In this document: in pieces, positions 7,263-16,123 of the stretch
How the letters are laid out: every line of letters starts with the position of its first letter
How positions within the stretch are numbered: position 1 is the first letter of the stretch
From: Burkholderiaceae bacterium
GTDB lineage: Bacteria; Pseudomonadota; Gammaproteobacteria; Burkholderiales; Burkholderiaceae
Reading direction: 5' to 3'
DNA: 22,461 nucleotides
Assembly (NCBI GenBank): GCA_947461805.1
Contig: CANHMJ010000008.1
Coordinates: 1 to 22,461 of the forward strand
The notes under the pieces: model-generated
Databases searched by the model: none
Told to the model about the DNA's origin: nothing
What the model saw: the letters and a program-made list of their open reading frames with translations, nothing else
Translations under genes and position numbers: made by a program

Positions 7263-8414
7263 TTAGGCGATCAACTGCTCAAGCACGCGCTTGTAAATGT
7301 TCTTCAGCGGCACAATGTCTTCGGCGTTAACGGATTCATTCACCTTATGGCTCGTCGCATTGATGGGCCCAAACTCTACTACTTGAGAGCAAATCTTGGC
7401 GATAAAGCGGCCATCGCTCGTGCCACCGGTCGTAGAGAGTTCGGTGACTATACCGGTTTCATCTTGAATGGCTTTACGCAGCGCACTCGCCAAGGCTTCG
7501 TCTCCGGTGATGAAGGGACTTCCCCCCAAAACCCAATCAATCGAAAACCTCAAGCCCGCTTCAGTCAAAATGGTATCGACCCGCTGACGTAATTGCTCGG
7601 GCGTACTCTCGGTTGAAAAGCGGAAGTTAAAGTCGATGGTGAGTTCACCCGGAATAACATTATTTGCGCCAGTGCCTGCGTGAATATTCGAGATCTGAAA
7701 ACTCGTCGGTTGAAAGTAGCGATTGCCCTGATCCCATTCGGTGCTTACCAGCGCCTGAATTGCGGGTGCAGCTAAATGAATGGGATTTTCACCAAGGTGA
7801 GGGTAGGCAATGTGCGCCTGGATGCCCTTAATGTGCAACTTGCCAGACAGGGAGCCGCGCCTACCGTTCTTAATCATGTCACCCAATTGATTAACCGAGG
7901 TCGGCTCACCAATCACGCAGTAATCGAGTCGCTGACCTCGCTCCTTGAGGCGCTCGCACATCACCACAGTGCCGTCGTTGGCTGGACCTTCTTCGTCGCT
8001 GGTAATTAAAAAAGCAATCGTACCGGCATGATCCGGATTAGTGGTGATGAACTCTTCGGTTGCCACCACAAACCCTGCAAGAGAGGTTTTCATGTCGGCT
8101 GCGCCGCGGCCATATAAATAGTCACCGCGGATGGTGGGGGTAAATGGATCGCTCTCCCACTTTTCTAGGGGGCCGGTGGGAACCACATCGGTATGGCCTG
8201 CAAACAATAATACTTTGCCAGCATCACCCTGTACCCCTTTTTTAATGGCCCACAGATTGGTCACCTGAAAGTCACTTGGGCCTCCCACTACGCTTTCAAT
8301 ATGAAAGCCTAACTCCTTTAAGCGATTCGCGATTAAATCCTGACAGCCGCCATCGGCTGGCGTAACCGAACGGCAGGCAATCAGGGCTTTGGTTAATTCA
8401 ATCGCTGCACTCAT
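7263..8414 (-). CDS. dapE: Succinyl-diaminopimelate desuccinylase
   Basis: Zinc-dependent M20-family hydrolase that removes succinate from N-succinyl-LL-2,6-diaminopimelate, giving LL-diaminopimelate for lysine and peptidoglycan synthesis in the cytoplasm. The 383-residue length is normal. Visible metal and catalytic residues: H74 and D76 (FAGHTDVVPTGP), D107 (GRGAADMKT), E141-E142 (TSDEEGPAND), and H356 (INATSHKVNE). The dimerisation domain lies between about residues 180 and 295. The start lies two bases after the dapD stop, and the prmB start follows its own stop by four bases, so dapD-dapE-prmB is a tightly coupled unit. Confidence 0.97.
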   Translation of the reverse strand: MSAAIELTKALIACRSVTPADGGCQDLIANRLKELGFHIESVVGGPSDFQVTNLWAIKKGVQGDAGKVLLFAGHTDVVPTGPLEKWESDPFTPTIRGDYLYGRGAADMKTSLAGFVVATEEFITTNPDHAGTIAFLITSDEEGPANDGTVVMCERLKERGQRLDYCVIGEPTSVNQLGDMIKNGRRGSLSGKLHIKGIQAHIAYPHLGENPIHLAAPAIQALVSTEWDQGNRYFQPTSFQISNIHAGTGANNVIPGELTIDFNFRFSTESTPEQLRQRVDTILTEAGLRFSIDWVLGGSPFITGDEALASALRKAIQDETGIVTELSTTGGTSDGRFIAKICSQVVEFGPINATSHKVNESVNAEDIVPLKNIYKRVLEQLIA

Positions 8415-8416
8415 GA

Positions 8417-9244
8417 TTAATCGCGTAAGAGCTCGTTAATGGCAGTTTTTGCTCGGGTTTGGGCATCGACTTTCTTCACGATGATGGCAGCGTAGAGGCT
8501 GTATTTGCCATCCGCTGAGGGGAGTGAGCCAGGCACCACCACTGAACCGGCAGGCACACGACCATAATGAATTTGACCAGTTTCCCGATCGTAAATCTTG
8601 GTGCTTTGGCCAATAAAGACGCCCATCGATAGGACGCTGTTCTCTTCAATCACGACGCCCTCAACTACTTCGGAGCGCGCGCCAATAAAGCAGTTGTCTT
8701 CAATAATGACAGGACCGGCCTGAATTGGTTCCAAAACACCGCCAATACCAACGCCGCCCGATAAGTGCACATTCTTACCAATTTGAGCGCAAGAACCAAC
8801 GGTTGCCCATGTGTCTACCATGGTGCCTTCGCCGACGTATGCGCCAATATTGACGTACGAGGGCATCAAAACCGCATTCTTACCAATGAAGGAGCCGCGG
8901 CGCGCAACAGCCGGAGGGACAACCCGAAAGCCACCCTCAATGAAGTCCGCCTCAGTCCAGTTCTCAAACTTGCTGGGTACTTTGTCGTAAAACTGGGTAA
9001 AGCCACCAGCTGGCATGACTTTATTGTCCTCTAGACGGAAAGACAATAAGACTGCCTTTTTAACCCATTGGTTGACTTCCCATTGCCCCACAGAACGGCG
9101 CTCGGCAACACGAATACGCCCCCGATTAAGGCCGTCAATGACCGCACTAACGGCATTGCGGATTTCGGTGGAAATGTCCCCTGCAGACAGGTTGGCTCGG
9201 TTGTCCCAGGCTTGTTCGATAACGCTTTGTGGTGATTGGCTCAT
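8417..9244 (-). CDS. dapD: 2,3,4,5-tetrahydropyridine-2,6-dicarboxylate N-succinyltransferase
   Basis: Transfers succinyl from succinyl-CoA to tetrahydrodipicolinate, the step two before DapE in the succinylase branch of the lysine/diaminopimelate pathway. The 275-residue length is standard for the proteobacterial trimeric enzyme. After an N-terminal helical domain, residues from about 105 show the hexapeptide repeats of a left-handed beta helix (for example IGKNAVLMPSYVNIGAYVGE, IGKNVHLSGGVGIGG, IEDNCFIGARSEVVEGVVIE). The start ATG (complement of 9242-9244) gives the usual N terminus MSQSPQSVIEQAW, though no strong ribosome binding site is seen. It is the first gene of the minus-strand unit and is divergent from smc. 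Confidence 0.97.
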   Translation of the reverse strand: MSQSPQSVIEQAWDNRANLSAGDISTEIRNAVSAVIDGLNRGRIRVAERRSVGQWEVNQWVKKAVLLSFRLEDNKVMPAGGFTQFYDKVPSKFENWTEADFIEGGFRVVPPAVARRGSFIGKNAVLMPSYVNIGAYVGEGTMVDTWATVGSCAQIGKNVHLSGGVGIGGVLEPIQAGPVIIEDNCFIGARSEVVEGVVIEENSVLSMGVFIGQSTKIYDRETGQIHYGRVPAGSVVVPGSLPSADGKYSLYAAIIVKKVDAQTRAKTAINELLRD

Positions 9245-9301
9245 GCTTTTTAGATAACTATCAGATTGTTAAGGGGTTTTAGCCCTAAATGGCGAAACTT
9301 C

Positions 9302-9307
9302 ATTATA
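9302..9307 (-). promoter_or_regulatory. Probable -10 box for the dapD-dapE-prmB unit
   Basis: A perfect TATAAT on the minus strand lies 57 bases before the dapD start in the short divergent region to smc. No good -35 was found at the expected distance, so the call rests on the -10 and its location. Confidence 0.4.
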
Positions 9308-9419
9308 TCGGTGGAGAAAATTCCGGTGTGAGGCTTTGTTAACTTGCTATCATCTAAATCACGGAATTTACCCCCTTTTTCTTGAACCAGTCAGACTTTT
9401 TTACCCCGCAAAGCGCCCT

Positions 9420-12400
9420 GTGCAACTCAAATCAATCAAACTTTCTGGCTTTAAGTCATTCGTCGATCCAACCCATTTTGAGATGCCAGGCCAGCTGATT
9501 GGTGTGGTGGGGCCGAATGGGTGTGGAAAATCGAACATTATTGATGCCGTTCGTTGGGTTTTGGGCGAATCCCGCGCCAGCGAGTTGCGCGGCGAATCGA
9601 TGCAGGACGTGATTTTTAATGGATCTGGATTACGTAAGCCATCGGGTCGCGCCAGCGTCGAGTTACTGTTTGATAATGCCGATGGCCGCGCACACGGACA
9701 ATGGAGCACCTTTGCTGAGCTTGCAGTTAAGCGGGTACTCACCCGCGATGGCAACTCCAGCTATTACGTCAACAACCAAGTCGTTCGTCGCAAAGACATT
9801 CAAGATATTTTCCTCGGTACGGGGATGGGGCCACGCGGTTACGCGATTATTGGTCAAGGTACGATTAATCGCATTTTGGAATCCAAGCCAGAAGAGCTGC
9901 GGGTGTTCTTGGAAGAGGCTGCCGGAGTTTCAAAATACAAAGAGCGCCGCAAGGAGACTGCCTCACGCCTTGAAGATACACAGGAAAATTTAGTCCGCGT
10001 ACAAGACATCTTGCGCGAGCTGGAAAAGCAACTCGAGCGCCTCGAGAGTCAGGCTACGGTAGCGGAGCGGCATAATTTATTGCAAGTGGAAATGAAATCA
10101 CAGCAGCAATTGCTGTGGTTTGTGCGCCAAACGGAGGCCGGCAAAGAACAAGAGCGCCATGCCAACGGCATCCGCGATACACAAGTTCAGCTAGAAGAGC
10201 AGACCGCAAAATTGCGCCATGCCGAAGCCGAGCTCGAAGCGATGCGTGCGCAGCAGTACGCCCTTCAAGATAAAGTATCCGAAGCGCAAGGTGAACTCTA
10301 TCAAACCAACGCCGATGTCACTCAGGTTGAAGCAGAGATTCGGTATGTGCAGGAGGCGCGTCAGCGTCTGCAACAGCAAACTCAGGATCTGCAGTCGCAA
10401 TTGCAACGGTGGACCGTTCAAGAAACCGACGCGGCTCAAGCACAGCGCTCTGCGGAGCACGAGTTAAGTCTCGCGACAGAACAAGAGCGCAATTTACAAA
10501 CCCAACTGGTATCGTTGCAAGAACAGTTGCCTGGGCGCGAAGAGGCTTATCAAACAGCAGCTGCGCAGTTGAATGCAGCGCGCGACAGTGTTGCTGCCAT
10601 TGATCAACGTTTAGCAAGCTTAGGCGAGCGAGCAAAAGCGATTGCCTTGCAGTTGGAAGAATCTGGCGCTCGTCAAGCGCGCCTTGAGTCCGAGCTGACC
10701 GGCATGCGAAAGCCCGATGCAGAAGCATTGCAAATGGCTTTGGATCGCCAAGTGATGGCGCAGCGCAAGGTAGAAGAAACTAAATCCCGTGCTTTAGAGA
10801 TGCAGCAGCGTGTGCCAGCAGCGGATGAGGCGCGCAACCGGGCGCAGCAGCAAATACAGTCGGCTAATCAGGATCTGGCCCAAACCGAGGCCAGGTTAAC
10901 CGCCTTAACCGCACTTCAGGCCAGCGTGCAAGCACAAGGAAAAATTGGTCCATGGCTTGAAAGCAAGGGCCTGAAAGAAAGCAAGCGCTTATGGCAAGAC
11001 CTCAAGGTCGAGAGCGGTTGGGAAACAGCCCTTGAATCGGTTTTGCGTGAGCGGCTTGCTGCGGTCACTGGTAAAAATGCAGAAGAGGCAGTTGCGTTAG
11101 CGAAAGACGCGCCGCCAAGTCGCTTAGCCATTTTATTGGCCGATGAATTGCCTGCAGCGCAGATCAATGCACCTGCGGAGTTCACCTTATTGCTGTCTCG
11201 CATTCAGAGTGCGGGCGCGCCGCGCGTGATGCAGGTGTTGCAAGAGTGGTTGGGCGCAGTCTTTATTGCTAATAATTTAGAAGACGCACTGCATCGCCGT
11301 GACAAGTTACCTGCAGGCGCAACCTTAGTGACCCAAGAAGGCCATTTGGTTAGCCGGGTTGGTGTACAGCTCTATGCTGCTGACTCGGAGCAATCTGGTA
11401 TGTTGGCGCGTGCCCAAGAAATGGGGAGCTTGGAGAAGCAGTTAAAGGCACAGCGTTTAATTCAGAGCGAGTTACAGGGTGAGCTCGATCAATGCGCAGC
11501 GAACTACCACGCTGCTCACCAGGCTGCTGAGCAGTCTCGCATCAATGCCGAGCATGCCGTTCAGGAAGCGCATGGATTTGAAGTAGAGCAGATGCAGCTC
11601 ACACAAGCGGAAGAGCAATACAGTCAGCGCGCCGCACAAATTCAGTCGGAGTTGGCTGAAATCAGCGGGCAGCAGGAGCAGCACAACAGTAATGGTGCGC
11701 AATCGCAAGCAGAATTCGATCAAGCACAGGCCGACAAAGAGCGACTCCATCTTGAGTTAGAAAATGCGCAATCGAATCTAGCGCTTACCAGTGAAGAGCG
11801 CGAGCGTTTGCGCACAAACTTGCGCACTGCGGAGATGGCGGCCCAAGAAGCCGCCTTTGCGACCCGCTCATTGCAGCAGCGCATTGCCGACTTACAGCGC
11901 GATCAAAGCACGGCACGCGATCAAATCATCGAGATTCAGGATAAGTATGCTGCATGCGAGCTGGAGCTTGCGGGCCTAAGCGATGAAGTGGCCCAAGAAA
12001 AGCTACAGGGATTGCTAGTGGTTCGTGCCGAGCGCGAAGCGGCATTAGCAAATGCCCGCACTGAACAAGATGCGATGCTGCACCAACTGCGCGAGTCCGA
12101 CGAAGGACGGCTCTTAATAGAGCGCAGCTTGCAGCCAATGCGCGACAAAGTAATGGACCTGCAACTGCGTGAGCAAGCTGCCCGCCTTAACTTTGAGCAG
12201 TTTGCAACTTTGCTTGCGGATGCAGAAGCCGACCTCATTAGTCTCGAAACCCGTTTCAGTGGCGAGCTCAAAGTAGGACACCTGCAAAGCGAGGTCAATC
12301 GCTTGAATAGCGAAATTCAGTCGCTGGGTCCAGTCAATATGGCCGCGCTGGATGAGTTGGCCAGTTCGCGTGAGCGGAAATCATTCCTAGATGCGCAATC

Positions 12401-12941
12401 GGCCGACTTAAACGAGGCGATGCAAACCTTGACCGACGCGATTGCGAAGATTGATGCAGAGACGCGTGATTTATTGCAAGGCACCTTTGATCAAGTGAAT
12501 GGCCATTTTGGACGCCTCTTCCCTGAATTGTTTGGCGGCGGCCATGCTGAGCTCGTGATGACGGGCGAAGAAATCTTAGACTCAGGCGTGCAAGTGATGG
12601 CACAACCACCGGGCAAGAAAAATAGTTCGATTTACTTGCTTTCGGGTGGTGAAAAAGCCTTAACCGCAATTGCTCTGGTGTTCTCCTTGTTCTTGCTGAA
12701 CCCAGCACCATTTTGCTTGCTGGATGAGGTCGATGCACCGCTCGATGATGCCAATACATTGCGCTACTCAGAGATGGTTGCTAGGATGTCCGCTAAGACG
12801 CAGTTTGTCTTTATCTCACACAACAAGATCACCATGGAAATTGCCCACCAATTGATTGGCGTCACCATGCAGGAGCAGGGTGTATCGCGTATTGTTGCTG
12901 TGGATATTGCCTCTGCGGTATCAATGGTTGAGGCCGCCTAA
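9420..12941 (+). CDS. smc: Chromosome segregation protein SMC
   Basis: Long coiled-coil ATPase that folds and segregates the chromosome, normally with ScpA and ScpB, which are not in this window. I start it at GTG 9420 (then QLKSIKLSGFKSFVD), the conserved SMC N terminus, giving 1173 residues; the open frame back to 9336 would add 28 non-conserved residues. Order of domains: Walker A GPNGCGKS at residues 31-38, a first coiled coil of Glu/Gln/Arg-rich sequence, a hinge from about residue 507 (IGPWLESKGLKESKRLWQDL), a second coiled coil, ABC signature LSGGEK at about 1074-1079, and Walker B FCLLDEVDAP near 1098-1107. The zipA ATG follows its stop directly with no gap. Confidence 0.96.
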   Translation: MQLKSIKLSGFKSFVDPTHFEMPGQLIGVVGPNGCGKSNIIDAVRWVLGESRASELRGESMQDVIFNGSGLRKPSGRASVELLFDNADGRAHGQWSTFAELAVKRVLTRDGNSSYYVNNQVVRRKDIQDIFLGTGMGPRGYAIIGQGTINRILESKPEELRVFLEEAAGVSKYKERRKETASRLEDTQENLVRVQDILRELEKQLERLESQATVAERHNLLQVEMKSQQQLLWFVRQTEAGKEQERHANGIRDTQVQLEEQTAKLRHAEAELEAMRAQQYALQDKVSEAQGELYQTNADVTQVEAEIRYVQEARQRLQQQTQDLQSQLQRWTVQETDAAQAQRSAEHELSLATEQERNLQTQLVSLQEQLPGREEAYQTAAAQLNAARDSVAAIDQRLASLGERAKAIALQLEESGARQARLESELTGMRKPDAEALQMALDRQVMAQRKVEETKSRALEMQQRVPAADEARNRAQQQIQSANQDLAQTEARLTALTALQASVQAQGKIGPWLESKGLKESKRLWQDLKVESGWETALESVLRERLAAVTGKNAEEAVALAKDAPPSRLAILLADELPAAQINAPAEFTLLLSRIQSAGAPRVMQVLQEWLGAVFIANNLEDALHRRDKLPAGATLVTQEGHLVSRVGVQLYAADSEQSGMLARAQEMGSLEKQLKAQRLIQSELQGELDQCAANYHAAHQAAEQSRINAEHAVQEAHGFEVEQMQLTQAEEQYSQRAAQIQSELAEISGQQEQHNSNGAQSQAEFDQAQADKERLHLELENAQSNLALTSEERERLRTNLRTAEMAAQEAAFATRSLQQRIADLQRDQSTARDQIIEIQDKYAACELELAGLSDEVAQEKLQGLLVVRAEREAALANARTEQDAMLHQLRESDEGRLLIERSLQPMRDKVMDLQLREQAARLNFEQFATLLADAEADLISLETRFSGELKVGHLQSEVNRLNSEIQSLGPVNMAALDELASSRERKSFLDAQSADLNEAMQTLTDAIAKIDAETRDLLQGTFDQVNGHFGRLFPELFGGGHAELVMTGEEILDSGVQVMAQPPGKKNSSIYLLSGGEKALTAIALVFSLFLLNPAPFCLLDEVDAPLDDANTLRYSEMVARMSAKTQFVFISHNKITMEIAHQLIGVTMQEQGVSRIVAVDIASAVSMVEAA

Positions 12942-13976
12942 ATGGGACTGGAGCAAATCGCAGCGACGCTGGGTTTGTCGGAATTGCAATTTGCCTTAGG
13001 TCTAATTGGCATTTTCCTCGTGGTTTTGGTGGCAATTGTTAATCTACGTAGCGCACGCGCGAAGCGCCAAGAGCATACGCCAATTGAGCCTGGTTTTGCT
13101 GATGCAGCGAGGCAGAATCAGCTTGGCGATCGCGTGGAGCCAGGATTTTCTGAGCCCATGAATGTGCTTCCTACGGAAGCACCTCGTTTTGCAATTGATC
13201 CGCGCATAGATTGTGTGATTTCTTTGCGGTTTGAGAGCCCCATTAAGGGAAGTGAAATCATGGGTGAGGTAGCAGGTTGGCCTCGCTTTGGTGCGCATTG
13301 GATATACGAAGGCTTGCGGGCGGATGGTCGCGAAGGCGAATGGGAACCCATTGGCATGGATGCTAATTACGCGGAACTGCAACTCGCGATTCAGCTGGCT
13401 AGTCGTAAAGGGCCGATCGGGGTGCTGGAGCTTTCGGATTTCTGTTCACGTAGCCAGGCTTTGGCCGATGTATTGGGCGCACAAATTGACATGCCCAGTG
13501 TCAGCACCATGATTGAAAGTGCCAAGGAGCTCGATGCGATTGCTGCAGAGAGCGATATTCAGCTCAGTATTAATGTGGCCTTTGATGGCAAAGCAAAAAC
13601 GCGTGCCGAATTAGACGCACTGATGCAAGAACGACACTTTGCGCTGTCAAAAAACAGTCGGTCCTATGTGTTTTTCTCAAACAATCAAATCTTGTTTGCC
13701 AGTAACTCACTTGATCCAGATCAGCCCATTAATGGAATCTCATTATTGCTAGAGCTTCCTTTAGTAGCGCAAGAGCAAATGGGGTTTGAGCGCATGCTCG
13801 CAGAGAGCGTGGCTCTGGCTGAATTGATGCAAGGCCGTATTGTCGACGACAATGGCGTCAATCTGACCGAGAATGCCGTGATTGCAATTCGCCAACACTT
13901 GGATGGCCTATACAGTCGCCTCGAGCAAAGTGGCATCGCAGCCGGCTCGGCGACTGCTGCGCGCTTATTCAATTAA
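12942..13976 (+). CDS. zipA: Cell division protein ZipA-like
   Basis: Membrane-anchored division protein expected to tether FtsZ filaments to the inner membrane. The 344-residue product has a single N-terminal membrane helix at about residues 17-37 (FALGLIGIFLVVLVAIVNLR) followed at once by basic residues, a linker, and a globular C-terminal domain from about residue 90, with the ZipA FtsZ-binding fold most likely within residues 190-335. No leader peptide precedes the anchor, which fits ZipA's N-out topology. Its start abuts the smc stop and its stop is nine bases before ligA; zipA next to ligA is a conserved order known also from gammaproteobacteria, which supports the call. Sequence identity to E. 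coli ZipA looks low. Confidence 0.82.
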   Translation: MGLEQIAATLGLSELQFALGLIGIFLVVLVAIVNLRSARAKRQEHTPIEPGFADAARQNQLGDRVEPGFSEPMNVLPTEAPRFAIDPRIDCVISLRFESPIKGSEIMGEVAGWPRFGAHWIYEGLRADGREGEWEPIGMDANYAELQLAIQLASRKGPIGVLELSDFCSRSQALADVLGAQIDMPSVSTMIESAKELDAIAAESDIQLSINVAFDGKAKTRAELDALMQERHFALSKNSRSYVFFSNNQILFASNSLDPDQPINGISLLLELPLVAQEQMGFERMLAESVALAELMQGRIVDDNGVNLTENAVIAIRQHLDGLYSRLEQSGIAAGSATAARLFN

Positions 13977-13985
13977 GGATAGGGC

Positions 13986-16007
13986 ATGCTGCATTCGGAT
14001 CCGATGCAGTCAGCGGAGCGATATGCTTGGCTCCAGTTAGAGCTGGCACGCTTAGATCATGCCTACTATCTGCTCGATACCCCCTTATTACCCGATAGTG
14101 AATACGACCGTTTGTATCGTGAGTTAATTGCGCTGGAGCAGGCCCACCCGGATTGGGTTACGCCAGATTCACTCTCGCAACGCGTTGGCGGCACTGCTTT
14201 AAAAGAGTTTACGAGCGTCAAGCATGCCGTACCCATGCTGTCCCTTAATAATGGCTTTGATGATGAAGAGGTGATGGCTTTTGATCGCCGCTGCCGTGAG
14301 GGCTTGCAAAAACCCCACGTAGTTTATGCAGGCGAGTTGAAGTTTGACGGCCTAGCCATTTCCCTGCGTTACGAAAATGGCCTACTAGTCCAAGCGGCTA
14401 CCCGTGGTGATGGCAGCAGTGGTGAAGACGTTACGGCTAACATTAAAACCATTCGAGCGATACCGCTTCGTCTCAAAGGTAATGCCATTCCATCGGTACT
14501 CGAGGTCCGTGGCGAGGTCTTTATGTACCTCGCTGATTTTGCCAAGATGAACCAAGAGGCAGCCAGATTAGGTGAAAAAGAGTTTGCAAATCCGCGCAAT
14601 GCTGCTGCAGGCAGCCTACGTCAGCTGGATTCCAAAATTACCGCAAAACGGCCTTTATCCTTTTTTGCTTATGGCGTAGGTGTGTGTGAGCCACAAAGCT
14701 GGCTAGCAGAGTCCCACAGCGCATTACTTGATCAATACGTAAGCCTAGGCTTGCCAGTCTGTGCGGAACGCAAAATTCTGTCATCGGTTGACGATATTCT
14801 CAATTTCTATCAGGAGATCGGTAGCAAGCGCGATGCGTTGCCTTATGACATCGATGGCGTTGTCTATAAAGTGAATTCCTTTGCTGACCAAGCCCAGCTT
14901 GGCTTTGTTTCGCGGGCGCCGCGCTTTGCTTTAGCCCATAAGTATCCAGCCCAGGAAGCCCTCACGACGGTATTAGGAATAGATGTGCAAGTCGGTCGCA
15001 CTGGCGCGATTACCCCAGTAGCACGACTTTCTCCAGTAGAGGTTGGCGGCGTTACCGTTACCAATGCCACGCTACACAATGAAGATGAAGTAAGGCGTAA
15101 AGACGTACGCATTGGTGATACTGTAGTGGTTAGGCGTGCGGGCGATGTGATACCCGAAGTGGTGTCGGTGGTGCTAGAGCGTCGTCCCACTCAAACGAAT
15201 GCATTTGAGATGCCAACCCGTTGTCCCGTATGTGATTCGCACATTGAGCGCGTAGCAGATGAGGCCATTGCACGCTGCAGTGGCGGCTTGTTTTGTGGCG
15301 CACAGCGTAAGCAGGCCTTAGTCCATTTTGCGCATCGGCGCGCCATGGATATTGAAGGCCTTGGAGAAAAGATTGTCGATCAACTGGTAGACAATAATCT
15401 CGTTCGTACGCCAGCCGATTTATATCGACTAGGATTTACGGCAGTAGCCAATTTGGAGCGAATGGGTGAGAAGTCGGCTGATAATTTAATTCAGGCGATT
15501 AATCAATCGCGAACAACCACCTTAGCCCGCTTCATATTTGCTTTGGGTATTCGCCATGTGGGTGAAACCACGGCAAAAGATCTAGCTAATCACTATCAAA
15601 ATATGCATGCCCTCATGGATGCCACAGGCGAAGACCTGCTAACGGTTCGGGATGTTGGCCCGGTTGTGGCGGATTCGATCACGGGTTTCATGCAGGAGCC
15701 CCACAACCGTGAGGTGATCGAGCAGTTGCTGGCATCTGGCATGGTGCTCAGCGTAGAAGAAAAAAAGGTCAGTGCGGCCGTAGCGGGTAAAACATTTGTA
15801 CTCACGGGCACGCTGCCTACCTTATCGCGGGATGAGGCAAAAGAGCGGCTGGAGCGCGCTGGCGCCAAAGTAGCAGGATCGGTTTCTAAAAAGACCGATT
15901 ATGTTGTAGCAGGCGATGACGCAGGCAGCAAACTCACCAAAGCGGAAGAGCTTGGCGTGCCTGTGATTGATGAGGCAACGATGTTGGGTTTGCTCGCGAA
16001 AGATTGA
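13986..16007 (+). CDS. ligA: NAD+-dependent DNA ligase
   Basis: Seals nicks during replication and repair using NAD+. The 673-residue protein is full length. Domains in order: Ia domain at the N terminus with the Y and D residues that bind NMN (DHAYYLLDTPLLPDSEYD), adenylation domain with active lysine K119 in the ELKFDG motif, OB fold, zinc finger with C413, C416, C431 and C437, helix-hairpin-helix repeats between about residues 445 and 585, and a C-terminal BRCT domain from about residue 590 (GKTFVLTGTLPTLSRDEAKE). ATG 13986 is preceded by AGGATAGGG. It is the last core gene before the AT-rich segment, and only a weak hairpin without a T run follows it at about 16026-16040. Confidence 0.98.
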   Translation: MLHSDPMQSAERYAWLQLELARLDHAYYLLDTPLLPDSEYDRLYRELIALEQAHPDWVTPDSLSQRVGGTALKEFTSVKHAVPMLSLNNGFDDEEVMAFDRRCREGLQKPHVVYAGELKFDGLAISLRYENGLLVQAATRGDGSSGEDVTANIKTIRAIPLRLKGNAIPSVLEVRGEVFMYLADFAKMNQEAARLGEKEFANPRNAAAGSLRQLDSKITAKRPLSFFAYGVGVCEPQSWLAESHSALLDQYVSLGLPVCAERKILSSVDDILNFYQEIGSKRDALPYDIDGVVYKVNSFADQAQLGFVSRAPRFALAHKYPAQEALTTVLGIDVQVGRTGAITPVARLSPVEVGGVTVTNATLHNEDEVRRKDVRIGDTVVVRRAGDVIPEVVSVVLERRPTQTNAFEMPTRCPVCDSHIERVADEAIARCSGGLFCGAQRKQALVHFAHRRAMDIEGLGEKIVDQLVDNNLVRTPADLYRLGFTAVANLERMGEKSADNLIQAINQSRTTTLARFIFALGIRHVGETTAKDLANHYQNMHALMDATGEDLLTVRDVGPVVADSITGFMQEPHNREVIEQLLASGMVLSVEEKKVSAAVAGKTFVLTGTLPTLSRDEAKERLERAGAKVAGSVSKKTDYVVAGDDAGSKLTKAEELGVPVIDEATMLGLLAKD

Positions 16008-16123
16008 GATAGTGGTGGCCCAGCCTAACCTATAGGCAATTGAGTCATCCGTTTCCTACGTAATTTTCAGGTGTGAATCCAGCGTATTTTTAGCTATGCT
16101 CTTCGTTTACGGAGAGGATAGGC

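Noticed and set aside
6440..7592. Plus-strand frames of 67 and 111 residues over prmB and dapE
   Set aside because: Shadows of well-supported minus-strand genes.
9336..9419. N-terminal extension of smc from TTG 9336
   Set aside because: The residues are not SMC-like, and the conserved N terminus starts exactly at GTG 9420.
10318..12759. Several long minus-strand open frames inside smc
   Set aside because: Antisense frames caused by the repetitive Gln/Glu/Arg/Ala codons of the coiled coil; no start signals or conserved motifs.
16008..16123. Promoter search before the SAHH-like gene (TATGCT at 16095-16100)
   Set aside because: The -10 is imperfect and the hexamers at 16-18 bases upstream match TTGACA poorly, so a promoter is not called.
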